NCBI GenBank assembly: GCA_965237875.1
Contig: CBDEGP010000001.1
Span: 186,001-250,000 of the forward strand
Direction: 5' to 3'
DNA length: 64,000 nt
Origin: DAOUJI01 sp965237875
GTDB lineage: Bacteria > Chloroflexota > Dehalococcoidia > Lucifugimonadales > JAGWBF01
The notes under the pieces were generated by a model. The model ran no database searches and was not told the origin of the DNA. It was given only the letters and a program-made list of their open reading frames with translations. Positions within the stretch are counted from its first letter, which is position 1. Each line of letters opens with the position of its first letter. Position numbers and translations under genes: made by a program. Below are positions 25,025 through 33,617 of the stretch, one piece after another.

Positions 25025-25957
25025 ATGTCCACCGGCCTGCGCATAGCGATCATCGGACAACAACCGTTTGGAGAGAGCGTTCTAAACGCTCTGGCGGAGC
25101 GGGGAGAGACTTTGGCGGGCGTTTTCTGTCCGCCGGACAGTGAAGGGCGGCCGCCCGACCCGTTGAAGCAGGCGGCGGAGAACCACGGGATCCCCGTCTT
25201 CCAGTTCCGAAGAATGAGAAACCAGGAGGCCATAGACGCCTTCGCCGGTCTGAACGTCGATCTGTGCGTCATGGCCTTCGTGACCGACATCGTTCCCGAT
25301 GAGATTCTCTTCAACCCCGCCAAGGGCACGGTCCAGTACCACCCGTCCCTTCTCCCGAAACACCGGGGCCCCAGCTCCATCAACTGGCCCATCATTCAGG
25401 GCGAGACCCGGACGGGGCTGACGATATTCTGGCCGGACAAGGGGTTGGACACGGGCCCGGTGTTGCTTCAGAAAGAGGTGGACATCGGCTCCGACGACAC
25501 CGTCGGCTCGCTCTACTTCGACAAGCTCTTTCCCCTGGGTGTGGAAGCAATGGTCGAGTCTGTGGATATGGTAGCCGGAGGAAACGCTCCCAGGCTGGTG
25601 CAGGACGAGTCCCAGGCCACCTACGAAGGCTGGTGCCGCAAGGAGGACGTGTCCATAGACTGGAGCCGTCCCTTGGACGAAATATACAACCTGGTGCGGG
25701 GCGGCGATCCCCAGCCCGGCGCCGTAACAAGCTGCCAGGGCAAGGAGCTTCAGTTGTTCCGTGCGCAGAAACGGGAAGGCGCTGCTGCAGGGGCGCCTGG
25801 CGAGGTGGTGGAATTGACCGGGAACGGATTTGCCGTTGCCGCCCCCGGAGGCGCGTTGTTCGTTGGCCGGGTCCAGCCCGAAGCAGGCCGCAAGGTCATG
25901 TCCCCGGAATGGATGGAATCGGCGGGCTTGAAGGTGGGAGACAAGCTGGGGGAATAG
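25025..25957 (+). CDS. Formyltransferase-fold protein like the hydrolase domain of 10-formyl-THF dehydrogenase
   Basis: 310 residues. The N-terminal formyltransferase fold has the loop VQYHPSLLPKHRGPSSINWP (about 107-126), FWPDKGLDTGPVLLQKE with the catalytic Asp, and LVQDESQATYEG, then a C-terminal barrel. In methionyl-tRNA formyltransferase the first loop has Asn-x-His; here the position is Gln. The string YHPSLLPKHRG and IFWPDKGLDTG match the N-terminal hydrolase domain of 10-formyl-THF dehydrogenase (ALDH1L1) better. The likely reaction is release of formate from 10-formyl-THF or transfer of formyl to a small acceptor, rather than initiator-tRNA formylation. AGGAGG precedes the ATG and the gene starts 9 bp after the ThDP gene, so they are co-transcribed. 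Confidence 0.85.
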   Translation: MSTGLRIAIIGQQPFGESVLNALAERGETLAGVFCPPDSEGRPPDPLKQAAENHGIPVFQFRRMRNQEAIDAFAGLNVDLCVMAFVTDIVPDEILFNPAKGTVQYHPSLLPKHRGPSSINWPIIQGETRTGLTIFWPDKGLDTGPVLLQKEVDIGSDDTVGSLYFDKLFPLGVEAMVESVDMVAGGNAPRLVQDESQATYEGWCRKEDVSIDWSRPLDEIYNLVRGGDPQPGAVTSCQGKELQLFRAQKREGAAAGAPGEVVELTGNGFAVAAPGGALFVGRVQPEAGRKVMSPEWMESAGLKVGDKLGE

Positions 25958-25978
25958 GTCGCCGGACTCAGCCTATTT

Positions 25979-26068
25979 GAGACCTTTGCATAACATCCGT
26001 CATTCCGGCGGAGGCCGGAATCCAGGGCCTTGCCCGAAGCTGGGGAACGCCCTCACCCCAAAGGTCTC
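25979..26068. mobile_element. MITE-like element D, internally shortened
   Basis: GAGACCTTTGCATAAC (25979-25994) at the left and CCAAAGGTCTC (26058-26068) at the right enclose a 90-bp version of element B, lacking the CCCTCTCCC half. The right end meets the stop codon of the convergent LLM gene (26068-26070). Confidence 0.65.
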
Positions 26069-27078
26069 TATTCGCAGTATGGGAGCACCTGCTCGCCAAA
26101 GAGCTTGAGGGCTCCCATGATCTTTTCGTGGGGCGGACCGCCTGAGTGGGCATGACGGAGGCGCATGATGAAGCTGTCGGCGCCCGTGGCCTCCTTCCAC
26201 CGCATGAAGTCCTGGATGCACTCTTCCGGCTCGCCAATGACGATACGGTCCTTGGCCACGTTCGCCAGGTTGAAGTCATCCTCAGACCGGAACTTGACGA
26301 AGTTGGGGTTCCGGGCCTTCCAGTAGTATTTGTAGGCTTCCATCACTTCAGGCCCATAGACGGCCTCCGCCTCTTCTCGCGTTGGAGCGACCCAGGCGTC
26401 ACGCATGAGAACAAAGTCGGGCTTCCGTCCCGCGGCGAGAGCCGCTTCCTTGTAGGCGTCCAGCTGCTCACAGGTGAGCTCCATGTCGGCGCTGGAGCTT
26501 GCGACGTATGTGTCCGCCAGCCGTCCCGCACGCACCACGGCGGCTTTGCTGCTTGCGCCAATCCACAGCGGGGGCGCCGGCTGCGTGTAGGGCTTGGGCA
26601 GGACCTGGACATCGTCCAGGTGGAAATGCTTGCCGTGGTGAGAAAACGGCTCTCCCGTCCAGCACTTTCTGATTATTTCCACGCTTTCCTCGAACCGCCC
26701 CACCCTCTCGTTCATGGGGATGCCGAATGCCTTAAAGTCGGCTTCCTGGTAACCCAGGCCCACGCCCAACGCTATCCGGCCCTTGGACACGATGTCCAGA
26801 GTCACCACGTCTTCCGCCAGCCTTACGGGGTGGTGAAGAGGCAACAGAATGACCGACGTGCCGACCTTCAGGCGCGTGGTCGAGGCCGCGACGGCGGCGG
26901 CGACTATCAGGGGCGAGGGGAGGAAGCCGTCCCGGTCCTGGTGATGCTCTCCGAAGAAGCATGACTCGAATCCCATCTCCTCGGCAAGCTGCGCCTCGGC
27001 TATGACCTCATCGACGCACCGGTCAAGGTTCTCACCGCGGGGCGGGTTGGCTATAGAGCTGTAGATGCCGAATTTCAT
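26068..27078 (-). CDS. LLM-class flavin-dependent oxidoreductase, short form
   Basis: 336 residues, luciferase fold. It begins MKFGIYSSIANPP, then AEEMGFESCFFGEHHQDRDGF, VGTSVILLPLHHPVRLAEDVVTLD, GRIALGVGLGYQEADF (flavin phosphate region) and APPLWIGASSKAAVVRAGRLAD. The last part is the usual C-terminal helical pair. This is the alkanesulfonate-monooxygenase/F420-reductase-like size class; cofactor and substrate cannot be read. It is convergent with the formyl-THF hydrolase-like gene, and its stop codon abuts a MITE-like element. Confidence 0.9.
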   Translation of the reverse strand: MKFGIYSSIANPPRGENLDRCVDEVIAEAQLAEEMGFESCFFGEHHQDRDGFLPSPLIVAAAVAASTTRLKVGTSVILLPLHHPVRLAEDVVTLDIVSKGRIALGVGLGYQEADFKAFGIPMNERVGRFEESVEIIRKCWTGEPFSHHGKHFHLDDVQVLPKPYTQPAPPLWIGASSKAAVVRAGRLADTYVASSSADMELTCEQLDAYKEAALAAGRKPDFVLMRDAWVAPTREEAEAVYGPEVMEAYKYYWKARNPNFVKFRSEDDFNLANVAKDRIVIGEPEECIQDFMRWKEATGADSFIMRLRHAHSGGPPHEKIMGALKLFGEQVLPYCE

Positions 27079-27193
27079 GGCGTCTCCGTCTTGGCTGTTG
27101 GAACAAGCTTACCACGAATATGGCCTCAACTTCCCCTTCGCCGGAGAGACGGAGGGAAAGCGAGAGAGGGGGCATTGGCTCCGCGTTCTCCCG

Positions 27194-29461
27194 TCAGTCT
27201 GCGGCGGCGGAGGCGGTCTGCTCGTCCCGTTCCACCCGAAGGTCAGGCAGCCAATTCAGCCATGACGGCAGGTACCAGTTCCACCGGCCAAGCAGCTTCA
27301 TCCCCGCCGGCGCCAGCACCATGCGTACGATGGAGGCGTCCAACAGCACTGCGATTCCCAGGCCGAAACCCATCTGCTGGAGTCCGACCACGTCTCCGGC
27401 TGCGAACCCCCAGAAAACGGCGACCATTATCAGGGCGGCGGCCGTTATCAAACGGCCCGTGGACCTTATTCCGAAGGCCACCGAACCCTCGTTGTCTTGG
27501 GTCTCGTCGTATCTTTCCCGGATGCGGCTTAGCAGGAAGACGTGGTAGTCCATTGACAGCCCGAAGAGGACGGCGAACAGGAAGATGGGTATCCAGGCTT
27601 CTATGGTGTTGGACTGGTGGAAGCCGAAAACTTCATTAAATACACCCTTTTGGAAGATGAGCACCAGCAGCCCGTAGGTCGCTCCCACCGAGATCATGTT
27701 GAGAATGATCGCTTTTACGGCGATGACGATGGACCTGAACACCACCGTAAGCAGCACAAAGCTGATGCCCAGCACGAAGGGGAAGACGACTTTGGCGGCG
27801 TTGTCGGCCAGGTTGTAGAAGTCCACGTTCAACGCCGTCTGACCGGTGATGAACACCCTGTCGGCGTTGTCCCCGAAAGCCGTTGGAACGTAGTCCCTAC
27901 GCATCCGCTCCACGGCGTCCAGGGACAGGTCGCTGGCTGGGTCTCCTTCCAGGATAACGGCCAGGACGGCCAGGTCGCCTTCAGAGTTTACCTCCGTCCG
28001 CCCCTGCCGGATGACGGCCGGGTCCTGTTCCAGGAGGTGCGTAAAGGCGGCTATTCCGGCCTGTATCTCAGGTGAGTCTATATCGCCGTCTATCACGATT
28101 TCAGTTGGCGTAGGTTCACCGGACGTGAATTCGGATTCTAGGACCAGGAACCCCTGTTTCGACTGCATGGCGTCGGGCAGGCTGGTGATGCCCGAGGTTC
28201 CGGTGTTGATGTCGAAGAAGGAAACGGCGGCTGCAATCAGCAAGCCCCCGGCCAAGACTAGGCTCAGCAGCGGCTGGGCCATGACGCCTCTGGAGACCTT
28301 GTCCCAGAAGCCGCCCTCGCGGGTCTCGTCGAACCGGGTCTGTTGCTTGCCGATCCAGGGTATGGCCAGGCGGTCCACGTTGTCTCCCAGGGCGCTCAGA
28401 ATGGCCGGAAGCAGGGTCATGGTGGCCACGACGGCCGCAACCACGACAAAGATCATGCCCATTCCAATGGCAACGAATACGTTGGAGGGCACCAGCAGCA
28501 TACCGGCCAGCGCCACTACAACCGTAAATCCGCTGAAGACTACGGCGCGTGTCGCGGTTGCGCTCGCTCTCCCGATGGCGTCAACTTTTTCAAGGCCCTT
28601 GCGCCGCTCTTCACGGTATCTGGACAAGACGAACAACGAATAGTCTATGCCGACGGCCAGTCCGATCATGGTGACCATGTTCTGTATCAAGAAGGCCAGG
28701 TCGAAGAACTGCCCCATGATGGCCGACGCCCCAAGGGCCACGACAATGGACACGGCGGCCAATACCACGGGCAGAAGCGCGGCCACCAGAGTTCCCAACG
28801 CCGCCAGCAATATCAATACGGCTATGGGGGCGCCGAATATCTCCCCTCGCTTGAGTCCCTCGCCGGCGAGCTTTCGAAAGTCTGCGCTGGCCGACGCCTG
28901 ACCCGCAACGAACACGTTGAAGCCTTCGTCGGCGTTCGCCTCTCTAACGACCTCCAGCATCGAGCCGATGTTGTCGCTGGCGTCGTCGAAGTTGCCGGCC
29001 ATGGCCAGGGGCATTATGGTGACGGTCCTGTCCTCGTTTACCAGAAAACCCAGCGCCGCAGGGTTCTGATAGTAGTTCCGAAACGTTCCTGCTTCGATTA
29101 TAGGCAGGGAGTCGTCGTTTTTGGCTTTCACCACGGCCAGACCGCCGTACAGGTCCTCTGTGAACCGCCGGAACTCAGGACTATCCACCGTGAGGCCCTG
29201 GGTGGACTGTATGACGACGACCTCGTTGGACCCGCGGGGGCCTCGCAGCCGCTCTTCCAGAAGCTTCTCCCCCTTCTTGGAGTCCGGGGCGCCGGTGAAG
29301 TCGAATTCCGTGGTGGTGCCGTCGGCCAGCAGCGTCGCAGTCAGGTAGAAGCCGACGACTACTACGGCCACCCATATCAGGACCGTGGCCGCACGGTGGG
29401 TTGCGCACCACCTTGCCAGGGGCTCCGGGGAGAACTTGATTTTGCGTTGTTCGGACGCCAT
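27194..29461 (-). CDS. MMPL-family RND transporter
   Basis: 755 residues from the ATG at 29461, chosen over an upstream TTG because GAGGAAA lies a few nt before it. The topology is that of MmpL/YdfJ: one N-terminal helix (TVLIWVAVVVVGFYLTATLL), a large periplasmic domain, five helices beginning IFGAPIAVLILLAALGTLV with the GLAVGIDYSLFVLSRYREER signature, a second periplasmic domain, then a second helix bundle with LFGLSMDYHVFLLSRIRERY. These proton-driven pumps export lipids or hydrophobic compounds. The C-terminal end is predicted cytoplasmic. There is no adjacent TetR regulator or adaptor gene; the nearest gene upstream codes for a biotin carrier protein. Confidence 0.93.
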   Translation of the reverse strand: MASEQRKIKFSPEPLARWCATHRAATVLIWVAVVVVGFYLTATLLADGTTTEFDFTGAPDSKKGEKLLEERLRGPRGSNEVVVIQSTQGLTVDSPEFRRFTEDLYGGLAVVKAKNDDSLPIIEAGTFRNYYQNPAALGFLVNEDRTVTIMPLAMAGNFDDASDNIGSMLEVVREANADEGFNVFVAGQASASADFRKLAGEGLKRGEIFGAPIAVLILLAALGTLVAALLPVVLAAVSIVVALGASAIMGQFFDLAFLIQNMVTMIGLAVGIDYSLFVLSRYREERRKGLEKVDAIGRASATATRAVVFSGFTVVVALAGMLLVPSNVFVAIGMGMIFVVVAAVVATMTLLPAILSALGDNVDRLAIPWIGKQQTRFDETREGGFWDKVSRGVMAQPLLSLVLAGGLLIAAAVSFFDINTGTSGITSLPDAMQSKQGFLVLESEFTSGEPTPTEIVIDGDIDSPEIQAGIAAFTHLLEQDPAVIRQGRTEVNSEGDLAVLAVILEGDPASDLSLDAVERMRRDYVPTAFGDNADRVFITGQTALNVDFYNLADNAAKVVFPFVLGISFVLLTVVFRSIVIAVKAIILNMISVGATYGLLVLIFQKGVFNEVFGFHQSNTIEAWIPIFLFAVLFGLSMDYHVFLLSRIRERYDETQDNEGSVAFGIRSTGRLITAAALIMVAVFWGFAAGDVVGLQQMGFGLGIAVLLDASIVRMVLAPAGMKLLGRWNWYLPSWLNWLPDLRVERDEQTASAAAD

Positions 29462-29610
29462 AGATTTCCTCAAGCCATTATGTAGGCGGATTGTTAAGAC
29501 GTTGCGTCGGGGGCTTTAGCTTGCGTCCTGGACGCTGGCACAGCAGACGGCGAGAAAGCGTAAGCTCACGCAACGGGACAGGACGCTGGAAGGGGAAAGG
29601 CTGAGAAGGG

Positions 29611-30051
29611 TTATTCAAGCTCAATTAGCGGCTGGTCCACCGAGACCTGCTCCATGGGTTGGACGTGGATCGTCTTGATGACGCCGGATACGCCCGCGCT
29701 AATGCTCTGCTCCATCTTCATTGCTTCCACAACGCAGACCTCTTGGTCGGCGGATACGGAGTCTCCGGGGCGGACCGTAATGGACAGGACCTTCCCGGGC
29801 ATGGGAGATCGAATGGTCTTGTCCGAGCCGGAGCTTGGTGAAGGCGCCCCGGCAGCCTGTGCGGGCGCCGGTTGTGCCGGCAAGGGGGCAGACGAAGCAG
29901 GCGGGGCAATGGTGGGGGCGGTCCGTCCTTCAAGCTCCACGAGATAGGGTTTTCCATCGACGAGCGCCACAATGGGAGACGAGGACAGGTCTTCCACCTG
30001 GACGTTGAACCATCGCTCTCCCACTTTTACTCTAATCGTTCGCGGCGGCAA
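29611..30051 (-). CDS. Biotin/lipoyl attachment carrier protein (BCCP-like)
   Basis: 146 residues. The N-terminal 50 resemble the region preceding the carrier domain in acyl-CoA carboxylases. A Pro/Ala/Gln-rich linker (about 47-73, APPASSAPLPAQPAPAQAAG) leads to the carrier domain with VEAMKMEQSISAG, where Lys in EAMKM is biotinylated. The start is a TTG at 30051 with GGGAG 7 nt upstream. It would shuttle CO2 in a biotin-dependent carboxylase or decarboxylase, but no carboxylase subunit lies in the window, so its partner must be elsewhere. It follows recO by 21 bp on the same strand. Confidence 0.88.
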   Translation of the reverse strand: MPPRTIRVKVGERWFNVQVEDLSSSPIVALVDGKPYLVELEGRTAPTIAPPASSAPLPAQPAPAQAAGAPSPSSGSDKTIRSPMPGKVLSITVRPGDSVSADQEVCVVEAMKMEQSISAGVSGVIKTIHVQPMEQVSVDQPLIELE

Positions 30052-30072
30052 TATATGGCTCCCTGGATGCCT

Positions 30073-30858
30073 CTAGGCGGGGACTCCCGGCCTTTCTAAT
30101 CGTTCCAGATGTTCCAAAAACCGTTTGGAGCGTATGTCGTCGTCAAGCCAGTACTTCAAAGCGGCGGCCAAGTGTTCCCTCAACTCCCGGTCCAACGTGG
30201 CCTCCAGGTTGAGCTTCAAGGCCGCATCGAGGGACGAGGCGTCCATGAACCGCAGCGCCTTGAGCGCCCGTAGCGACAGCTCCGTTATCCGTACGTCCGG
30301 CGGATGGCATTCCCTGCACAACACGCCTCCCGCTTCCGGGCTGTAGCGGTGTTGGCCTGGGACCAGCTCCTTACGGCATTTGACGCAAAGGTGTATCTCC
30401 GGCATGAACCCGGAAGACTTTAGCAGATGCAGCTCGAAATAGCGAAGGGGCATCTGGCCGGACGGGTGCGAGTCCAACGCCCGAAGACCTTCCAGGAAAT
30501 GGGCGTATATTTGTTGATTGGGCTCTCCCTCCACGCCATACCCGTCGACCAATTCGGCCATGTAGATTCCCTTGGCCAGTCCGTCCAGGTCCGATTTGAG
30601 GTCGGGGAAAACGTCCAGGGTTTGGGCCTGGGTTACGGTGTCGAGGAGGCCTCCCTTGCCGACGGCCAGCGCCAGGTCGACGCGGCATAGAGGTTCCATG
30701 TGGCCCACCATTTTGCCGCCGGGTTTCCTGGCTCCCCGCACCATAGCTCGGAGCTTGCCGTGCTCACGGGAGTAGATGGTTGCGATGAGGCCGCCCTCGC
30801 CCACTGGGGTGGACTTGAGGACGATTCCCTCGCACCGGTAGGTCCTGGGCCGGGCCAA
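30073..30858 (-). CDS. recO: DNA repair protein RecO
   Basis: 261 residues. The N-terminal OB-fold begins RCEGIVLKSTPVGEGGLIATIYSREHGKL and continues AMVRGARKPGG, the RecO signature. The helical domain holds the zinc ribbon LCVKCRKELVPGQHRYS and GGVLCRECH (four Cys). RecO anneals SSB-coated DNA and, with RecR, loads RecA at gaps. It starts 3 bp after recR stops, so they are translated from one message, which fits their physical partnership. Confidence 0.93.
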   Translation of the reverse strand: MARPRTYRCEGIVLKSTPVGEGGLIATIYSREHGKLRAMVRGARKPGGKMVGHMEPLCRVDLALAVGKGGLLDTVTQAQTLDVFPDLKSDLDGLAKGIYMAELVDGYGVEGEPNQQIYAHFLEGLRALDSHPSGQMPLRYFELHLLKSSGFMPEIHLCVKCRKELVPGQHRYSPEAGGVLCRECHPPDVRITELSLRALKALRFMDASSLDAALKLNLEATLDRELREHLAAALKYWLDDDIRSKRFLEHLERLERPGVPA

Positions 30859-30861
30859 CGC

Positions 30862-31476
30862 TTATATTTCCCTTCTGCCTTGGAAGGCGCGGCTAAGGGT
30901 AAGTTCGTCGGCGTACTCCAGGTCGCCTCCTACGGGCAGCCCCCGGGCCAGGTGGGTCACCTTGGCCGTGTCGGGCGCTATATGACGGCGTATGTACATC
31001 GCCGTCGCCTCCCCCTCCAGGGTGGGGTTTGTGGCTATGATGATTTCGTGGACCGTTCCGTCCTCGATTCTGGCCGAAAGCTCCTTCAGGCGCAACTCTT
31101 CAGGTCCCACGCCGCTCATGGGGGAGATGACTCCGTGGAGGACGTGGTATAGGCCCTTGAACAGGCCCGTGCGCTCCAAGGTTAGAACGTCCATGGGTTC
31201 CTCGACGACGCATATCTGGGACCGGTCGCGTCTAGGGTCGCTGCACGTGGAACAGGGTTCCACGTCGGTGAGGTTCTGGCATTGGGAGCAGAATGTGATC
31301 CTCTCCTTGACTCCCACGATTGCTTGGGCCAAGGCGCGGGCCTCGTCTTCAGGCAGGCGGATGATGAAGTAGGCCAACCTTTGGGCGCTCTTGGGCCCGA
31401 TGCCCGGGAGCTTGTTGAGCTCCGTCACAAGCTTCGCCAGGGAAGGTGCGGCGGAGGGCAGGTAGTCGGAGCTCAT
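30862..31476 (-). CDS. recR: Recombination mediator RecR
   Basis: 204 residues with the RecR layout: helix-hairpin-helix KLPGIGPKSAQRLAYFII (about 19-36), zinc finger CSQCQNLTDVEPCSTC (about 56-71), Toprim domain opening ICVVEEPMDVLTLER and a C-terminal Walker-like tail GGDLEYADELTLSRAFQGR. It forms a ring clamp that helps RecO load RecA. ATG at 31476. It lies between ybaB and recO in an uninterrupted reverse-strand cluster. Confidence 0.96.
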   Translation of the reverse strand: MSSDYLPSAAPSLAKLVTELNKLPGIGPKSAQRLAYFIIRLPEDEARALAQAIVGVKERITFCSQCQNLTDVEPCSTCSDPRRDRSQICVVEEPMDVLTLERTGLFKGLYHVLHGVISPMSGVGPEELRLKELSARIEDGTVHEIIIATNPTLEGEATAMYIRRHIAPDTAKVTHLARGLPVGGDLEYADELTLSRAFQGRREI

Positions 31477-31566
31477 AGTCCGGTTTGCGCGGCGCCTATG
31501 CGGCGACGGACGCCCGAGGCGAGATTCGATGAGATGTGGGGAACGAAATTTGCAGCCATAAGCGCC

Positions 31567-31914
31567 CTATTCCAGCCCGGGAATGTTCAGTCCTCCCGTC
31601 AAGTCGCTTAGCTTGGCGGAAGCCATCTCCTGGGACCTGCCTATGGCGTCGTTCACCGCGGCGACGATGAGGTCCTGGAGCATTTCAAGGTCTTCCAGCG
31701 CCTCCGGCTCTATGCTTACCGAGTCGAGGGTCTGCTTGCCGGTCATGGTGACCCTTACGACCCCGCCTCCGGCGCTGCCCTCTACGGTGACCGACTCCAA
31801 CTCTTCCTGCATCTTCTGGAGCATTTCCATGGGCTGGGGCGTTCCGCCTTGGCCTTTGCTTCGAGTTTTGGCCTGCTGCCGCTGGGCTAGACGCCGCATC
31901 TGTCTGTTGGTCAT
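31567..31914 (-). CDS. ybaB: YbaB/EbfC nucleoid-associated protein
   Basis: 115 residues. It has the typical helical start RRLAQRQQAKTRSKG, then MLQKMQEELESVTVEGSAGGG, VRVTMTGKQTLDSVSIEPEAL and ILVAAVNDAIGRSQEM-like helix (LIVAAVNDAIGRS). YbaB binds DNA as a dimer and is almost always beside dnaX and recR, as here. Its ATG overlaps the dnaX stop as ATGA (31911-31914), indicating coupled translation. A 90-bp gap to recR contains no SRP RNA that I can recognise. Confidence 0.95.
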   Translation of the reverse strand: MTNRQMRRLAQRQQAKTRSKGQGGTPQPMEMLQKMQEELESVTVEGSAGGGVVRVTMTGKQTLDSVSIEPEALEDLEMLQDLIVAAVNDAIGRSQEMASAKLSDLTGGLNIPGLE

Positions 31915-33617
31915 TGCTCGTTTTCCTCCACTATGCGAGCGCCCATGCTAAGGGCCGCCCTGATGAGTGGGCTTCGATTCGACGGCAGAACCCTTCCGCC
32001 GCCGTTGTCGCCGTGCAGGGTTAGCTTTAGCTGGTAGGCCGTTCCCATGGACCTCATCAGGGCTTCGTTCACCGTTCGCATGCCCATGGGATCGTCCAAC
32101 TCCTCCTGCATCCGCTCCAGGTGGGACTTGTGGGAAAAGGTGAGCACCAGGGAGTCCCCGTCCATCTGCTGCTCTCGGCAGTCCCTAAGCAGGGCGCCGA
32201 TGTTGTAACGTTTGCCCTTGGAGCGGCTCAAGGTCTTGACGAAGTCCATCCATTGCTCCTGGAAGCCGGCCGGAGGGGCGCCGCCGTCCGGGGCGCCGGA
32301 GTTGTTTGGGCTGCTTGGTTCCTCGCGAATCGCCTGGGCTGCGGGTTGACGCACCGGCGCAGACGCCGGAGTCTTTTCAGCGGGAGGGCCTGCCTCTGGT
32401 CTTCCGACAGCCGCCGGGACTCCGGAAGGCCGCTCCACGCGCCTCGGGGACGGCTGAGGGGCTTCGGGCCTTGGCCGCTGAGGCGTTGAGGGCGCTGGCG
32501 CCTCGTCCCTGGCGGCCCCTCTTGCAGGCGGAACGTCAAGGCAAGCCTCAACCGCCGCCAGTTCCAGGGGAAGAGTGGGGGAGGCGTCGTACTTCATGTT
32601 GACTTCGCCCATGAGCTTCAGGGTCCTGACCAGCTTCTCCACCGGGGGCTTCTTGGCAAGCACGTCCAGCTCTCGCAGCGTTGCCTGCTCCATGCTCACC
32701 GACTCGCGGGCGCCGTGGCGCAGCATCAGAGCGGCCCTGAGCAGTTCCACGGTCTGCCGGTGCAGGTGGCGCAGGTCAACTCCCTCCCAGGCGGCCCTGC
32801 TGATGGTCCCCAGCGCCCCCGATGCGTCGGAGTTCAGCAGATGCCGGGTCAGCTCCAGCGCCAACTCTCCGTGACCCAATCCAAGGAGCTCAGCCACCTG
32901 GTCGGCGGCTATCTCGTTGCCGTAGGACACCACAAGCTGCTCCAGCAGGTTTTCCGCGTCCCGCAGGCTTCCCCCCGACACGCGAGCCAGGGCGGCGAGG
33001 GTCTCCATGCTGGAGGCGACACCCTCGTCGGCGCAAATCTCACTCAGTCGCTGGACCACGGCCTCGGAGTTGAGCCGCCGGAAGTCGAACCGTTGGCACC
33101 TGGAAATGATGGTGGCGGGTATCTTGTGGGGTTCGGTGGTGCAGAGCACGAAAATGGCGTGGGGAGGAGGCTCTTCCAGCGTTTTTAGAAAGGCGTTCGA
33201 GGCATGTTCCGTCAGCATGTGGGCTTCATCTATGATGTAGACCTTGTATCCACCCTCCGCAGGCGCCAGACCCACCTTGTCTCGGATGTTCCGTATCTCG
33301 TCGATTCCCCGGTTGCTCGCCGCGTCCAGCTCGATAAGGTCCATGTAGCGGGACTCGTTCACCGCCTGGCACCTGGAGCAGCTGTTGCACGGGTCGGAAT
33401 CAACGGGAGAGAGGCAGTTTACAGCCTTGGCAAGCACGCGCGCCGTGCTGGTCTTCCCGGTCCCCCTGGGCCCGGAGAAGAGGTATGAGTGGGCCACGCG
33501 GCCCTGATGCACCGCCTGTTTGAGAGTGGAAGACACGTGCTCCTGGCCCACCAACTCGCTGAACCGCTGGGGCCGCCACTTGCGATAGTAGACTTGGAAT
33601 GCGCCGTCCGGCATCAT
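31911..33617 (-). CDS. dnaX: DNA polymerase III subunit gamma/tau
   Basis: 568 residues from the ATG at 33617. The AAA+ domain begins YYRKWRPQRFSELVGQEHV, with FSGPRGTGKTSTARVLAK (Walker A), the four-Cys zinc module CNSCSRCQ, IIDEAHMLTEHASNAFLKTLEEPP and SRCQRFDFRRL (sensor 1 region). After about 370 there is a Pro/Arg-rich linker, then a C-terminal tau-like domain. The clamp-loader ATPase assembles beta clamps. The start overlaps the ybeY stop by ATGA. I saw no A-rich slippery site of the E. coli type, so a frameshifted gamma form is not indicated. Confidence 0.96.
   Translation of the reverse strand: MMPDGAFQVYYRKWRPQRFSELVGQEHVSSTLKQAVHQGRVAHSYLFSGPRGTGKTSTARVLAKAVNCLSPVDSDPCNSCSRCQAVNESRYMDLIELDAASNRGIDEIRNIRDKVGLAPAEGGYKVYIIDEAHMLTEHASNAFLKTLEEPPPHAIFVLCTTEPHKIPATIISRCQRFDFRRLNSEAVVQRLSEICADEGVASSMETLAALARVSGGSLRDAENLLEQLVVSYGNEIAADQVAELLGLGHGELALELTRHLLNSDASGALGTISRAAWEGVDLRHLHRQTVELLRAALMLRHGARESVSMEQATLRELDVLAKKPPVEKLVRTLKLMGEVNMKYDASPTLPLELAAVEACLDVPPARGAARDEAPAPSTPQRPRPEAPQPSPRRVERPSGVPAAVGRPEAGPPAEKTPASAPVRQPAAQAIREEPSSPNNSGAPDGGAPPAGFQEQWMDFVKTLSRSKGKRYNIGALLRDCREQQMDGDSLVLTFSHKSHLERMQEELDDPMGMRTVNEALMRSMGTAYQLKLTLHGDNGGGRVLPSNRSPLIRAALSMGARIVEENEQ

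Noticed and set aside
25025..25957. Housekeeping methionyl-tRNA formyltransferase (fmt)
   Set aside because: The Asn of the Asn-x-His motif is Gln and the loop matches the 10-formyl-THF dehydrogenase hydrolase domain better; the gene is embedded in a catabolic cluster.
31477..31566. SRP (4.5S) RNA gene between recR and ybaB
   Set aside because: I could not find the conserved GGAA-tetraloop hairpin with its internal-loop bases in this 90-bp gap.
31911..33617. Programmed frameshift in dnaX giving a gamma form
   Set aside because: No run of A followed by G on the reverse strand, and no adjacent stem, of the kind used in E. coli was seen.
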